Assembly: GCA_916613615.1 (NCBI GenBank)
Contig: OU744725.1
Coordinates: 63,496,575-63,560,574 of the forward strand
From: Steromphala cineraria
Taxonomy: Eukaryota > Mollusca > Gastropoda > Trochida > Trochidae
Length of the DNA: 64,000 bases
Reading direction: 5' to 3'
Positions 12,901-28,000 of the stretch are shown piece after piece. How positions within the stretch are numbered: the stretch's first letter is position 1; the number at the start of each line of letters is the position of its first letter. The position numbers and the translations under genes were made by a program. The notes under the pieces are model-generated. The model made no database searches, was not told where the DNA came from, and saw only the letters and a list, made by a program, of their open reading frames with translations.

Positions 12901-15720
12901 GATGGGTCACAACCCTATTTTTGCAACTTTGAAAATTTTAGTGGGTAAGAGTTATGCCCCTTGATTAAGCGATTTCATCAAATATTGGGAAAACCGTCGC
13001 TTTTTTGGAATTTTTGGACCAACTTATGTCGTTCGAAATGATCTCAGCTACATTTTGATATGCCACAACCCTACTTTTGGTGACTTTGATGACTTGGAAT
13101 TCTTGCGCGTTGAGGGTTACGAGGCTTGAATAAGTGCGATTACGCCCAAATTAGCGAAAACCGGCACTTTTTTGGTCTTCGGAAATGGATAAAAGTTCTT
13201 CGTGATGGTCCCAGGAGCAATTAGATGGGTCACAACCCTATTTTTGCAACTTTGAAAATTTTAGTGGGTAAGAGTTATGCCCCTTGATTAAGCGATTTCA
13301 TCAAATATTGGGAAAACCGTCGCTTTTTTGGAATTTTTGGACCAACTTATGTCGTTCGAAATGATCTCAGCTACATTTTGATATGCCACAACCCTACTTT
13401 TGGTGACTTTGATGACTTGGAATTCTTGCGCGTTGAGGGTTACGAGGCTTGAATAAGTGCGATTACGCCCAAATTAGCGAAAACCGGCACTTTTTTGGTC
13501 TTCGGAAATGGATAAAAGTTCTTCGTGATGGTCCCAGGAGCAATTAGATGGGTCACAACCCTATTTTTGCAACTTTGAAAATTTTAGTGGGTAAGAGTTA
13601 TGCCCCTTGATTAAGCGATTTCATCAAATATTGGGAAAACCGTCGCTTTTTTGGAATTTTTGGACCAACTTATGTCGTTCGAAATGATCTCAGCTACATT
13701 TTGATATGCCACAACCCTACTTTTGGTGACTTTGATGACTTGGAATTCTTGCGCGTTGAGGGTTACGAGGCTTGAATAAGTGCGATTACGCCCAAATTAG
13801 CGAAAACCGGCACTTTTTTGGTCTTCGGAAATGGATAAAAGTTCTTCGTGATGGTCCCAGGAGCAATTAGATGGGTCACAACCCTATTTTTGCAACTTTG
13901 AAAATTTTAGTGGGTAAGAGTTATGCCCCTTGATTAAGCGATTTCATCAAATATTGGGAAAACCGTCGCTTTTTTGGAATTTTTGGACCAACTTATGTCG
14001 TTCGAAATGATCTCAGCTACATTTTGATATGCCACAACCCTACTTTTGGTGACTTTGATGACTTGGAATTCTTGCGCGTTGAGGGTTACGAGGCTTGAAT
14101 AAGTGCGATTACGCCCAAATTAGCGAAAACCGGCACTTTTTTGGTCTTCGGAAATGGATAAAAGTTCTTCGTGATGGTCCCAGGAGCAATTAGATGGGTC
14201 ACAACCCTATTTTTGCAACTTTGAACATTTTAGTGGGTAAGAGTTATGCCCCTTGATTAAGCGATTTCATCAAATATTGGGAAAACCGTCGCTTTTTTGG
14301 AATTTTTGGACCAACTTATGTCGTTCGAAATGATCTCAGCTACATTTTGATATGCCACAACCCTACTTTTGGTGACTTTGATGACTTGGAATTCTTGCGC
14401 GTTGAGGGTTACGAGGCTTGAATAAGTGCTATTACGCCCAAATTAGCGAAAACCGGCACTTTTTTGGTCTTCGGAAATGGATAAAAGTTCTTCGTGATGG
14501 TCCCAGGAGCAATTAGATGGGTCACAACCCTATTTTTGCAACTTTGAAAATTTTAGTGGGTAAGAGTTATGCCCCTTGATTAAGCGATTTCATCAAATAT
14601 TGGGAAAACCGTCGCTTTTTTGGAATTTTTGGACCAACTTATGTCGTTCGAAATGATCTCAGCTACATTTTGATATGCCATAACCCTACTTTTGGTGACT
14701 TTGATGACTTGGAATTCTTGCGCGTTGAGGGTTACGAGGCTTGAATAAGTGCGATTACGCCCAAATTAGCGAAAACCGGCACTTTTTTGGTCTTCGGAAA
14801 TGGATAAAAGTTCTTCGTGATGGTCCCAGGAGCAATTAGATGGGTCACAACCCTATTTTTGCAACTTTGAAAATTTTAGTGGGTAAGAGTTATGCCCCTT
14901 GATTAAGCGATTTCATCAAATATTGGGAAAACCGTCGCTTTTTTGGAATTTTTGGACCAACTTATGTCGTTCGAAATGATCTCAGCTACATTTTGATATG
15001 CCACAACCCTACTTTTGGTGACTTTGATGACTTGGAATTCTTGCGCGTTGAGGGTTACGAGGCTTGAATAAGTGCGATTACGCCCAAATTAGCGAAAACC
15101 GGCACTTTTTTGGTCTTCGGAAATGGATAAAAGTTCTTCGTGATGGTCCCAGGAGCAATTAGATGGGTCACAACCCTATTTTTGCAACTTTGAAAATTTT
15201 AGTGGGTAAGAGTTATGCCCCTTGATTAAGCGATTTCATCAAATATTGGGAAAACCGTCGCTTTTTTGGAATTTTTGGACCAACTTATGTCGTTCGAAAT
15301 GATCTCAGCTACATTTTGATATGCCACAACCCTACTTTTGGTGACTTTGATGACTTGGAATTCTTGCGCGTTGAGGGTTACGAGGCTTGAATAAGTGCGA
15401 TTACGCCCAAATTAGCGAAAACCGGCACTTTTTTGGTCTTCGGAAATGGATAAAAGTTCTTCGTGATGGTCCCAGGAGCAATTAGATGGGTCACAACCCT
15501 ATTTTTGCAACTTTGAAAATTTTAGTGGGTAAGAGTTATGCCCCTTGATTAAGCGATTTCATCAAATATTGGGAAAACCGTCGCTTTTTTGGAATTTTTG
15601 GACCAACTTATGTCGTTCGAAATGATCTCAGCTACATTTTGATATGCCACAACCCTACTTTTGGTGACTTTGATGACTTGGAATTCTTGCGCGTTGAGGG
15701 TTACGAGGCTTGAATAAGTG

Positions 15721-18700
15721 CGATTACACCCAAATTAGCGAAAACCGGCACTTTTTTGGTCTTCGGAAATGGATAAAAGTTCTTCGTGATGGTCCCAGGA
15801 GCAATTAGATGGGTCACAACCCTATTTTTGCAACTTTGAAAATTTTAGTGGGTAAGAGTTATGCCCCTTGATTAAGCGATTTCATCAAATATTGGGAAAA
15901 CCGTCGCTTTTTTGGAATTTTTGGACCAACTTATGTCGTTCGAAATGATCTCAGCTACATTTTGATATGCCACAACCCTACTTTTGGTGACTTTGATGAC
16001 TTGGAATTCTTGCGCGTTGAGGGTTACGAGGCTTGAATAAGTGCGATTACGCCCAAATTAGCGAAAACCGGCACTTTTTTGGTCTTCGGAAATGGATAAA
16101 AGTTCTTCGTGATGGTCCCAGGAGCAATTAGATGGGTCACAACCCTATTTTTGCAACTTTGAAAATTTTAGTGGGTAAGAGTTATGCCCCTTGATTAAGC
16201 GATTTCATCAAATATTGGGAAAACCGTCGCTTTTTTGGAATTTTTGGACCAACTTATGTCGTTCGAAATGATCTCAGCTACATTTTGATATGCCACAACC
16301 CTACTTTTGGTGACTTTGATGACTTGGAATTCTTGCGCGTTGAGGGTTACGAGGCTTGAATAAGTGCGATTACGCCCAAATTAGCGAAAACCAGCACTTT
16401 TTTGGTCTTCGGAAATGGATAAAAGTTCTTCGTGATGGTCCCAGGAGCAATTAGATGGGTCACAACCCTATTTTTGCAACTTTGAAAATTTTAGTGGGTA
16501 AGAGTTATGCCCCTTGATTAAGCGATTTCATCAAATATTGGGAAAACCGTCGCTTTTTTGGAATTTTTGGACCAACTTATGTCGTTCGAAATGATCTCAG
16601 CTACATTTTGATATGCCACAACCCTACTTTTGGTGACTTTGATGACTTGGAATTCTTGCGCGTTGAGGGTTACGAGGCTTGAATAAGTGCGATTACGCCC
16701 AAATTAGCGAAAACCGGCACTTTTTTGGTCTTCGGAAATGGATAAAAGTTCTTCTTGATGGTCCCAGGAGCAATTAGATGGGTCACAACCCTATTTTTGC
16801 AACTTTGAAAATTTTAGTGGGTAAGAGTTATGCCCCTTGATTAAGCGATTTCATCAAATATTGGGAAAACCGTCGCTTTTTTGGAATTTTTGGACCAACT
16901 TATGTCGTTCGAAATGATCTCAGCTACATTTTGATATGCCACAACCCTACTTTTGGTGACTTTGATGACTTGGAATTCTTGCGCGTTGAGGGTTACGAGG
17001 CTTGAATAAGTGCGATTACGCCCAAATTAGCGAAAACCGGCACTTTTTTTGTCTTCGGAAATGGATAAAAGTTCTTCGTGATGGTCCCAGGAGCAATTAG
17101 ATGGGTCACAACCCTATTTTTGCAACTTTGAAAATTTTAGTGGGTAAGAGTTATGCCCCTTGATTAAGCGATTTCATCAAATATTGGGAAAACCGTCGCT
17201 TTTTTGGAATTTTTGGACCAACTTATGTCGTTCGAAATGATCTCAGCTACATTTTGATATGCCACAACCCTACTTTTGGTGACTTTGATGACTTGGAATT
17301 CTTGCGCGTTGAGGGGTACGAGGCTTGAATAAGTGCGATTACGCCCAAATTAGCGAAAACCGGCACTTTTTTGGTCTTCGGAAATGGATAAAAGTTCTTC
17401 CTGATGGTCCCAGGAGCAATTAGATGGGTCACAACCCTATTTTTGCAACTTTGAAAATTTTAGTGGGTAAGAGTTATGCCCCTTGATTAAGCGATTTCAT
17501 CAAATATTGGGAAAACCGTCGCTTTTTTGGAATTTTTGGACCAACTTATGTCGTTCGAAATGATCTCAGCTACATTTTGATATGCCACAACCCTACTTTT
17601 GGTGACTTTGATGACTTGGAATTCTTGCGCGTTGAGGGTTACGAGGCTTGAATAAGTGCGATTACGCCCAAATTAGCGAAAACCGGCACTTTTTTGGTCT
17701 TCGGAAATGGATAAAAGTTCTTCGTGATGGTCCCAGGAGCAATTAGATGGGTCACAACCCTATTTTTGCAACTTTGAAAATTTTAGTGGGTAAGAGTTAT
17801 GCCCCTTGATTAAGCGATTTCATCAAATATTGGGAAAACCGTCGCTTTTTTGGAATTTTTGGACCAACTTATGTCGTTCGAAATGATCTCAGCTACATTT
17901 TGATATGCCACAACCCTACTTTTGGTGACTTTGATGACTTGGAATTCTTGCGCGTTGAGGGTTACGAGGCTTGAATAAGTGCGATTACGCCCAAATTAGC
18001 GAAAACCGGCACTTTTTTGGTCTTCGGAAATGGATAAAAGTTCTTCGTGATGGTCCCAGGAGCAATTAGATGGGTCACAACCCTATTTTTGCAACTTTGA
18101 AAATTTTAGTGGGTAAGAGTTATGCCCCTTGATTAAGCGATTTCATCAAATATTGGGAAAACCGTCGCTTTTTTGGAATTTTTGGACCAACTTATGTCGT
18201 TCGAAATGATCTCAGCTACATTTTGATATGCCACAACCCTACTTTTGGTGACTTTGATGACTTTGAATTCTTGCGCGTTGAGGGTTACAAGGCTTGAATA
18301 AGTGCGATTACGCCCAAATTAGCGAAAACCGGCACTTTTTTGGTCTTCGGAAATGGATAAAAGTTCTTCGTGATGGTCCCAGGAGCAATTAGATGGGTCA
18401 CAACCCTATTTTTGCAACTTTGAAAATTTTAGTGGGTAAGAGTTATGCCCCTTGATTAAGCGATTTCATCAAATATTGGGAAAACCGTCGCTTTTTTGGA
18501 ATTTTTGGACCAACTTATGTCGTTCGAAATGATCTCAGCTACATTTTGATATGCCACAACCCTACTTTTGGTGACTTTGATGACTTTGAATTCTTGCGCG
18601 TTGAGGGTTACGAGGCTTGAATAAGTGCGATTACGCCCAAATTAGCGAAAACCGGCACTTTTTTGGTCTTCGGAAATGGATAAAAGTTCTTCGTGATGGT

Positions 18701-21700
18701 CCCAGGAGCAATTAGATGGGTCACAACCCTATTTTTGCAACTTTGAAAATTTTAGTGGGTAAGAGTTATGCCCCTTGATTAAGCGATTTCATCAAATATT
18801 GGGAAAACCGTCGCTTTTTTGGAATTTTTGGACCAACTTATGTCGTTCGAAATGATCTCAGCTACATTTTGATATGCCACAACCCTACTTTTGGTGACTT
18901 TGATGACTTGGAATTCTTGCGCGTTGAGGGTTACGAGGCTTGAATAAGTGCGATTACGCCCAAATTAGCGAAAACCGGCACTTTTTTGGTCTTCGGAAAT
19001 GGATAAAAGTTCTTCGTGATGGTCCCAGGAGCAATTAGATGGGTCACAACCCTATTTTTGCAACTTTGAAAATTTTAGTGGGTAAGAGTTATGCCCCTTG
19101 ATTAAGCGATTTCATCAAATATTGGGAAAACCGTCGCTTTTTTGGAATTTTTGGACCAACTTATGTCGTTCGAAATGATCTCAGCTACATTTTGATATGC
19201 CACAACCCTACTTTTGGTGACTTTGATGACTTGGAATTCTTGCGCGTTGAGGGTTACGAGGCTTGAATAAGTGCGATTACGCCCAAATTAGCGAAAACCG
19301 GCACTTTTTTGGTCTTCGGAAATGGATAAAAGTTCTTCGTGATGGTCCCAGGAGCAATTAGATGGGCTACAACCCTATTTTTGCAACTTTGAAAATTTTA
19401 GTGGGTAAGAGTTATGCCCCTTGATTAAGCGATTTCATCAAATATTGGGAAAACCGTCGCTTTTTTGGAATTTTTGGACCAACTTATGTCGTTCGAAATG
19501 ATCTCAGCTACATTTTGATATGCCACAACCCTACTTTTGGTGACTTTGATGACTTGGAATTCTTGCGCGTTGAGGGTTACGAGGCTTGAATAAGTGCGAT
19601 TACGCCCAAATTAGCGAAAACCGGCACTTTTTTGGTCTTCGGAAATGGATAAAAGTTCTTCGTGATGGTCCCAGGAGCAATTAGATGGGTCACAACCCTA
19701 TTTTTGCAACTTTGAAAATTTTAGTGGGTAAGAGTTATGCCCCTTGATTAAGCGATTTCATCAAATATTGGGAAAACCGTCGCTTTTTTGGAATTTTTGG
19801 ACCAACTTATGTCGTTCGAAATGATCTCAGCTACATTTTGATATGCCACAACCCTACTTTTGGTGACTTTGATGACTTGGAATTCTTGCGCGTTGAGGGT
19901 TACGAGGCTTGAATAAGTGCGATTACGCCCAAATTAGCGAAAACCGGCACTTTTTTGGTCTTCGGAAATGGATAAAAGTTCTTCGTGATGGTCCCAGGAG
20001 CAATTAGATGGGTCACAACCCTATTTTTGCAACTTTGAAAATTTTAGTGGGTAAGAGTTATGCCCCTTGATTAAGCGATTTCATCAAATATTGGGAAAAC
20101 CGTCGCTTTTTTGGAATTTTTGGACCAACTTATGTCGTTCGAAATGATCTCAGCTACATTTTGATATGCCACAACCCTACTTTTGGTGACTTTGATGACT
20201 TGGAATTCTTGCGCGTTGAGGGTTACGAGGCTTGAATAAGTGCGATTACGCCCAAATTAGCGAAAACCGGCACTTTTTTGGTCTTCGGAAATGGATAAAA
20301 GTTCTTCGTGATGGTCCCAGGAGCAATTAGATGGGTCACAACCCTATTTTTGCAACTTTGAAAATTTTAGTGGGTAAGAGTTATGCCCCTTGATTAAGCG
20401 ATTTCATCAAATATTGGGAAAACCGTCGCTTTTTTGGAATTTTTGGACCAACTTATGTCGTTCGAAATGATCTCAGCTACATTTTGATATGCCACAACCC
20501 TACTTTTGGTGACTTTGATGACTTGGAATTCTTGCGTGTTGAGGGTTACGAGGCTTGAATAAGTGCGATTACGCCCAAATTAGCGAAAACCGGCACTTTT
20601 TTGGTCTTCGGAAATGGATAAAATTTCTTCGTGATGGTCCCAGGAGCAATTAGATGGGTCACAACCCTATTTTTGCAACTTTGAAAATTTTAGTGGGTAA
20701 GAGTTATGCCCCTTGATTAAGCGATTTCATCAAATATTGGGAAAACCGTCGCTTTTTTGGAATTTTTGGACCAACTTATGTCGTTCGAAATGATCTCAGC
20801 TACATTTTGATATGCCACAACCCTACTTTTGGTGACTTTGATGACTTGGAATTCTTGCGTGTTGAGGGTTACGAGGCTTGAATAAGTGCGATTACGCCCA
20901 AATTAGCGAAAACCGGCACTTTTTTGGTCTTCGGAAATGGATAAAATTTCTTCGTGATGGTCCCAGGAGCAATTAGATGGGTCACAACCCTATTTTTGCA
21001 ACTTTGAAAATTTTAGTGGGTAAGAGTTATGCCCCTTGATTAAGCGATTTCATCAAATATTGGGAAAACCGTCGCTTTTTTGGAATTTTTGGACCAACTT
21101 ATGTCGTTCGAAATGATCTCAGCTACATTTTGATATGCCACAACCCTACTTTTGGTGACTTTGATGACTTGGAATTCTTGCGCGTTGAGGGTTACGAGGC
21201 TTGAATAAGTGCGATTACGCCCAAATTAGCGAAAACCGGCACTTTTTTGGTCTTCGGAAATGGATAAAAGTTCTTCGTGATGGTCCCAGGAGCAATTAGA
21301 TGGGTCACAACCCTATTTTTGCAACTTTGAAAATTTTAGTGGGTAAGAGTTATGCCCCTTGATTAAGCGATTTCATCAAATATTGGGAAAACCGTCGCTT
21401 TTTTGGAATTTTTGGACCAACTTATGTCGTTCGAAATGATCTCAGCTACATTTTGATATGCCACAACCCTACTTTTGGTGACTTTGATGACTTGGAATTC
21501 TTGCGCGTTGAGGGTTACGAGGCTTGAATAAGTGCGATTACGCCCAAATTAGCGAAAACCGGCACTTTTTTGGTCTTCGGAAATTGATAAAAGTTCTTCG
21601 TGATGGTCCCAGGAGCAATTAGATGGGTCACAACCCTATTTTTGCAACTTTGAAAATTTTAGTGGGTAAGAGTTATGCCCCTTGATTAAGCGATTTCATC

Positions 21701-23535
21701 AAATATTGGGAAAACCGTCGCTTTTTTGGAATTTTTGGACCAACTTATGTCGTTCGAAATGATCTCAGCTACATTTTGATATGCCACAACCCTACTTTTG
21801 GTGACTTTGATGACTTGGAATTCTTGCGCGTTGAGGGTTACGAGGCTTGAATAAGTGCGATTACGCCCAAATTAGCGAAAACCGGCACTTTTTTGGTCTT
21901 CGGAAATGGATAAAAGTTCTTCGTGATGGTCCCAGGAGCAATTAGATGGGTCACAACCCTATTTTTGCAACTTTGAAAATTTTAGTGGGTAAGAGTTATG
22001 CCCCTTGATTAAGCGATTTCATCAAATATTGGGAAAACCGTCGCTTTTTTGGAATTTTTGGACCAACTTATGTCGTTCGAAATGATCTCAGCTACATTTT
22101 GATATGCCACAACCCTACTTTTGGTGACTTTGATGACTTGGAATTCTTGCGCGTTGAGGGTTACGAGGCTTGAATAAGTGCGATTACGCCCAAATTAGCG
22201 AAAACCGGCACTTTTTTGGTCTTCGGAAATGGATAAAAGTTCTTCGTGATGGTCCCAGGAGCAATTAGATGGGTCACAACCCTATTTTTGCAACTTTGAA
22301 AATTTTAGTGGGTAAGAGTTATGCCCCTTGATTAAGCGATTTCATCAAATATTGGGAAAACCGTCGCTTTTTTGGAATTTTTGGACCAACTTATGTCGTT
22401 CGAAATGATCTCAGCTACATTTTGATATGCCACAACCCTACTTTTGGTGACTTTGATGACTTGGAATTCTTGCGCGTTGAGGGTTACGACGCTTGAATAA
22501 GTGCGATTACGCCCAAATTAGCGAAAACCGGCACTTTTTTGGTCTTCGGAAATGGATAAAAGTTCAACGTGATGGTCCCAGGAGCAATTAGATGGGTCAC
22601 AACCCTATTTTTGCAACTTTGAAAATTTTAGTGGGTAAGAGTTATGCCCCTTGATTAAGCGATTTCATCAAATATTGGGAAAACCGTCGCTTTTTTGGAA
22701 TTTTTGGACCAACTTATGTCGTTCGAAATGATCTCAGCTACATTTTGATATGCCACAACCCTACTTTTGGTGACTTTGATGACTTGGAATTCTTGCGCGT
22801 TGAGGGTTACGAGGCTTGAATAAGTGCGATTACGCCCAAATTAGCGAAAACCGGCACTTTTTTGGTCTTCGGAAATGGATAAAAGTTCTTCGTGATGGTC
22901 CCAGGAGCAATTAGATGGGTCACAACCCTATTTTTGCAACTTTGAAAATTTTAGTGGGTAAGAGTTATGCCCCTTGATTAAGCGATTTCATCAAATATTG
23001 GGAAAACCGTCGCTTTTTGGGAATTTTTGGACCAACTTATGTCGTTCGAAATGATCTCAGCTACATTTTGATATGCCACAACCCTACTTTTGGTGACTTT
23101 GATGACTTGGAATTCTTGCGCGTTGAGGGTTACGAGGCTTGAATAAGTGCGATTACGTCCAAATTAGCGAAAACCGGCACTTTTTTGGTCTTCGGAAATG
23201 GATAAAAGTTCTTCGTGATGGTCCCAGGAGCAATTAGATGGGTCACAACCCTATTTTTGCAACTTTGAAAATTTTAGTGGGTAAGAGTTATGCCCCTTGA
23301 TTAAGCGATTTCATCAAATATTGGGAAAACCGTCGCTTTTTGGGAATTTTTGGACCAACTTATGTCGTTCGAAATGATCTCAGCTACATTTTGATATGCC
23401 ACAACCCTACTTTTGGTGACTTTGATGACTTGGAATTCTTGCGCGTTGAGGGTTACGAGGCTTGAATAAGTGCGATTACGCCCAAATTAGCGAAAACCGG
23501 CACTTTTTTGGTCTTCGGAAATGGATAAAATTTCT
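15721..23535. repeat. Higher-order block, copy 1, within the satellite
   Basis: This stretch carries an ordered set of rare variants that recurs in copy 2: CGATTACACC (15,721), CTTCTTGATG (about 16,751), a seven-T run (about 17,045), GAGGGGTACG (about 17,311), TTCCTGATGG (about 17,398), GGGTTACAAGG (about 18,283), GGGCTACAAC (about 19,364), two neighbouring monomers with GCGTGTTGAG plus AAAATTTCTTC, then two with CTTTTTGGGAA. Private changes, for example AAAACCAGCAC near 16,388, show divergence since the duplication. The block edges are approximate. Confidence 0.85.
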
Positions 23536-25087
23536 TCGTGATGGTCCCAGGAGCAATTAGATGGGTCACAACCCTATTTTTGCAACTTTGAAAATTTAAG
23601 TGGGTAAGAGTTATGCCCCTTGATTAAGCGATTTCATCAAATATTGGGAAAACCGTCGCTTTTTTGGAATTTTTGGACCAACTTATGTCGTTCGAAATGA
23701 TCTCAGCTACATTTTGATATGCCACAACCCTACTTTTGGTGACTTTGATGACTTGGAATTCTTGCGCGTTGAGGGTTACGAGGCTTGAATAAGTGCGATT
23801 ACGCCCAAATTAGCGAAAACCGGCACTTTTTTGGTCTTCGGAAATGGATAAAAGTTCTTCGTGATGGTCCCAGGAGCAATTAGATGGGTCACAACCCTAT
23901 TTTTGCAACTTTGAAAATTTTAGTGGGTAAGAGTTATGCCCCTTGATTAAGCGATTTCATCAAATATTGGGAAAACCGTCGCTTTTTTGGAATTTTTGGA
24001 CCAACTTATGTCGTTCGAAATGATCTCAGCTACATTTTGATATGCCACAACCCTACTTTTGGTGACTTTGATGACTTGGAATTCTTGCGCGTTGAGGGTT
24101 ACGAGGCTTGAATAAGTGCGATTACGCCCAAATTAGCGAAAACCGGCACTTTTTTGGTCTTCGGAAATGGATAAAAGTTCTTCGTGATGGTCCCAGGAGC
24201 AATTAGATGGGTCACAACCCTATTTTTGCAACTTTGAAAATTTTAGTGGGTAAGAGTTATGCCCCTTGATTAAGCGATTTCATCAAATATTGGGAAAACC
24301 GTCGCTTTTTTGGAATTTTTGGACCAACTTATGTCGTTCGAAATGATCTCAGCTACATTTTGATATGCCACAACCCTACTTTTGGTGACTTTGATGACTT
24401 GGAATTCTTGCGCGTTGAGGGTTACGAGGCTTGAATAAGTGCGATTACGCCCAAATTAGCGAAAACCGGCACTTTTTTGGTCTTCGGAAATGGATAAAAG
24501 TTCTTCGTGATGGTCCCAGGAGCAATTAGATGGGTCACAACCCTATTTTTGCAACTTTGAAAATTTTAGTGGGTAAGAGTTATGCCCCTTGATTAAGCGA
24601 TTTCATCAAATATTGGGAAAACCGTCGCTTTTTTGGAATTTTTGGACCAACTTATGTCGTTCGAAATGATCTCAGCTACATTTTGATATGCCACAACCCT
24701 ACTTTTGGTGACTTTGATGACTTGGAATTCTTGCGCGTTGAGGGTTACGAGGCTTGAATAAGTGCGATTACGCCCAAATTAGCGAAAACCGGCACTTTTT
24801 TGGTCTTCGGAAATGGATAAAAGTTCTTCGTGATGGTCCCAGGAGCAATTAGATGGGTCACAACCCTATTTTTGCAACTTTGAAAATTTTAGTGGGTAAG
24901 AGTTATGCCCCTTGATTAAGCGATTTCATCAAATATTGGGAAAACCGTCGCTTTTTTGGAATTTTTGGACCAACTTATGTCGTTCGAAATGATCTCAGCT
25001 ACATTTTGATATGCCACAACCCTACTTTTGGTGACTTTGATGACTTGGAATTCTTGCGCGTTGAGGGTTACGAGGCTTGAATAAGTG

Positions 25088-28000
25088 CGATTACACCCAA
25101 ATTAGCGAAAACCGGCACTTTTTTGGTCTTCGGAAATGGATAAAAGTTCTTCGTGATGGTCCCAGGAGCAATTAGATGGGTCACAACCCTATTTTTGCAA
25201 CTTTGAAAATTTTAGTGGGTAAGAGTTATGCCCCTTGATTAAGCGATTTCATCAAATATTGGGAAAACCGTCGCTTTTTTGGAATTTTTGGACCAACTTA
25301 TGTCGTTCGAAATGATCTCAGCTACATTTTGATATGCCACAACCCTACTTTTGGTGACTTTGATGACTTGGAATTCTTGCGCGTTGAGGGTTACGAGGCT
25401 TGAATAAGTGCGATTACGCCCAAATTAGCGAAAACCGGCACTTTTTTGGTCTTCGGAAATGGATAAAAGTTCTTCGTGATGGTCCCAGGAGCAATTAGAT
25501 GGGTCACAACCCTATTTTTGCAACTTTGAAAATTTTAGTGGGTAAGAGTTATGCCCCTTGATTAAGCGATTTCATCAAATATTGGGAAAACCGTCGCTTT
25601 TTTGGAATTTTTGGACCAACTTATGTCGTTCGAAATGATCTCAGCTACATTTTGATATGCCACAACCCTACTTTTGGTGACTTTGATGACTTGGAATTCT
25701 TGCGCGTTGAGGGTTACGAGGCTTGAATAAGTGCGATTACGCCCAAATTAGCGAAAACCGGCACTTTTTTGGTCTTCGGAAATGGATAAAAGTTCTTCGT
25801 GATGGTCCCAGGAGCAATTAGATGGGTCACAACCCTATTTTTGCAACTTTGAAAATTTTAGTGGGTAAGAGTTATGCCCCTTGATTAAGCGATTTCATCA
25901 AATATTGGGAAAACCGTCGCTTTTTTGGAATTTTTGGACCAACTTATGTCGTTCGAAATGATCTCAGCTACATTTTGATATGCCACAACCCTACTTTTGG
26001 TGACTTTGATGACTTGGAATTCTTGCGCGTTGAGGGTTACGAGGCTTGAATAAGTGCGATTACGCCCAAATTAGCGAAAACCGGCACTTTTTTGGTCTTC
26101 GGAAATGGATAAAAGTTCTTCTTGATGGTCCCAGGAGCAATTAGATGGGTCACAACCCTATTTTTGCAACTTTGAAAATTTTAGTGGGTAAGAGTTATGC
26201 CCCTTGATTAAGCGATTTCATCAAATATTGGGAAAACCGTCGCTTTTTTGGAATTTTTGGACCAACTTATGTCGTTCGAAATGATCTCAGCTACATTTTG
26301 ATATGCCACAACCCTACTTTTGGTGACTTTGATGACTTGGAATTCTTGCGCGTTGAGGGTTACGAGGCTTGAATAAGTGCGATTACGCCCAAATTAGCGA
26401 AAACCGGCACTTTTTTTGTCTTCGGAAATGGATAAAAGTTCTTCGTGATGGTCCCAGGAGCAATTAGATGGGTCACAACCCTATTTTTGCAACTTTGAAA
26501 ATTTTAGTGGGTAAGAGTTATGCCCCTTGATTAAGCGATTTCATCAAATATTGGGAAAACCGTCGCTTTTTTGGAATTTTTGGACCAACTTATGTCGTTC
26601 GAAATGATCTCAGCTACATTTTGATATGCCACAACCCTACTTTTGGTGACTTTGATGACTTGGAATTCTTGCGCGTTGAGGGGTACGAGGCTTGAATAAG
26701 TGCGATTACGCCCAAATTAGCGAAAACCGGCACTTTTTTGGTCTTCGGAAATGGATAAAAGTTCTTCCTGATGGTCCCAGGAGCAATTAGATGGGTCACA
26801 ACCCTATTTTTGCAACTTTGAAAATTTTAGTGGGTAAGAGTTATGCCCCTTGATTAAGCGATTTCATCAAATATTGGGAAAACCGTCGCTTTTTTGGAAT
26901 TTTTGGACCAACTTATGTCGTTCGAAATGATCTCAGCTACATTTTGATATGCCACAACCCTACTTTTGGTGACTTTGATGACTTGGAATTCTTGCGCGTT
27001 GAGGGTTACGAGGCTTGAATAAGTGCGATTACGCCCAAATTAGCGAAAACCGGCACTTTTTTGGTCTTCGGAAATGGATAAAAGTTCTTCGTGATGGTCC
27101 CAGGAGCAATTAGATGGGTCACAACCCTATTTTTGCAACTTTGAAAATTTTAGTGGGTAAGAGTTATGCCCCTTGATTAAGCGATTTCATCAAATATTGG
27201 GAAAACCGTCGCTTTTTTGGAATTTTTGGACCAACTTATGTCGTTCGAAATGATCTCAGCTACATTTTGATATGCCACAACCCTACTTTTGGTGACTTTG
27301 ATGACTTGGAATTCTTGCGCGTTGAGGGTTACGAGGCTTGAATAAGTGCGATTACGCCCAAATTAGCGAAAACCGGCACTTTTTTGGTCTTCGGAAATGG
27401 ATAAAAGTTCTTCGTGATGGTCCCAGGAGCAATTAGATGGGTCACAACCCTATTTTTGCAACTTTGAAAATTTTAGTGGGTAAGAGTTATGCCCCTTGAT
27501 TAAGCGATTTCATCAAATATTGGGAAAACCGTCGCTTTTTTGGAATTTTTGGACCAACTTATGTCGTTCGAAATGATCTCAGCTACATTTTGATATGCCA
27601 CAACCCTACTTTTGGTGACTTTGATGACTTTGAATTCTTGCGCGTTGAGGGTTACAAGGCTTGAATAAGTGCGATTACGCCCAAATTAGCGAAAACCGGC
27701 ACTTTTTTGGTCTTCGGAAATGGATAAAAGTTCTTCGTGATGGTCCCAGGAGCAATTAGATGGGTCACAACCCTATTTTTGCAACTTTGAAAATTTTAGT
27801 GGGTAAGAGTTATGCCCCTTGATTAAGCGATTTCATCAAATATTGGGAAAACCGTCGCTTTTTTGGAATTTTTGGACCAACTTATGTCGTTCGAAATGAT
27901 CTCAGCTACATTTTGATATGCCACAACCCTACTTTTGGTGACTTTGATGACTTTGAATTCTTGCGCGTTGAGGGTTACGAGGCTTGAATAAGTGCGATTA

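Noticed and set aside
6501..26799. Short minus-strand frames of 61-85 codons inside the satellite (about 6,501, 17,247 and 26,614)
   Set aside because: They exist only where a private indel or substitution opens the satellite frame, and two are the same repeat-block variant; there is no codon structure.
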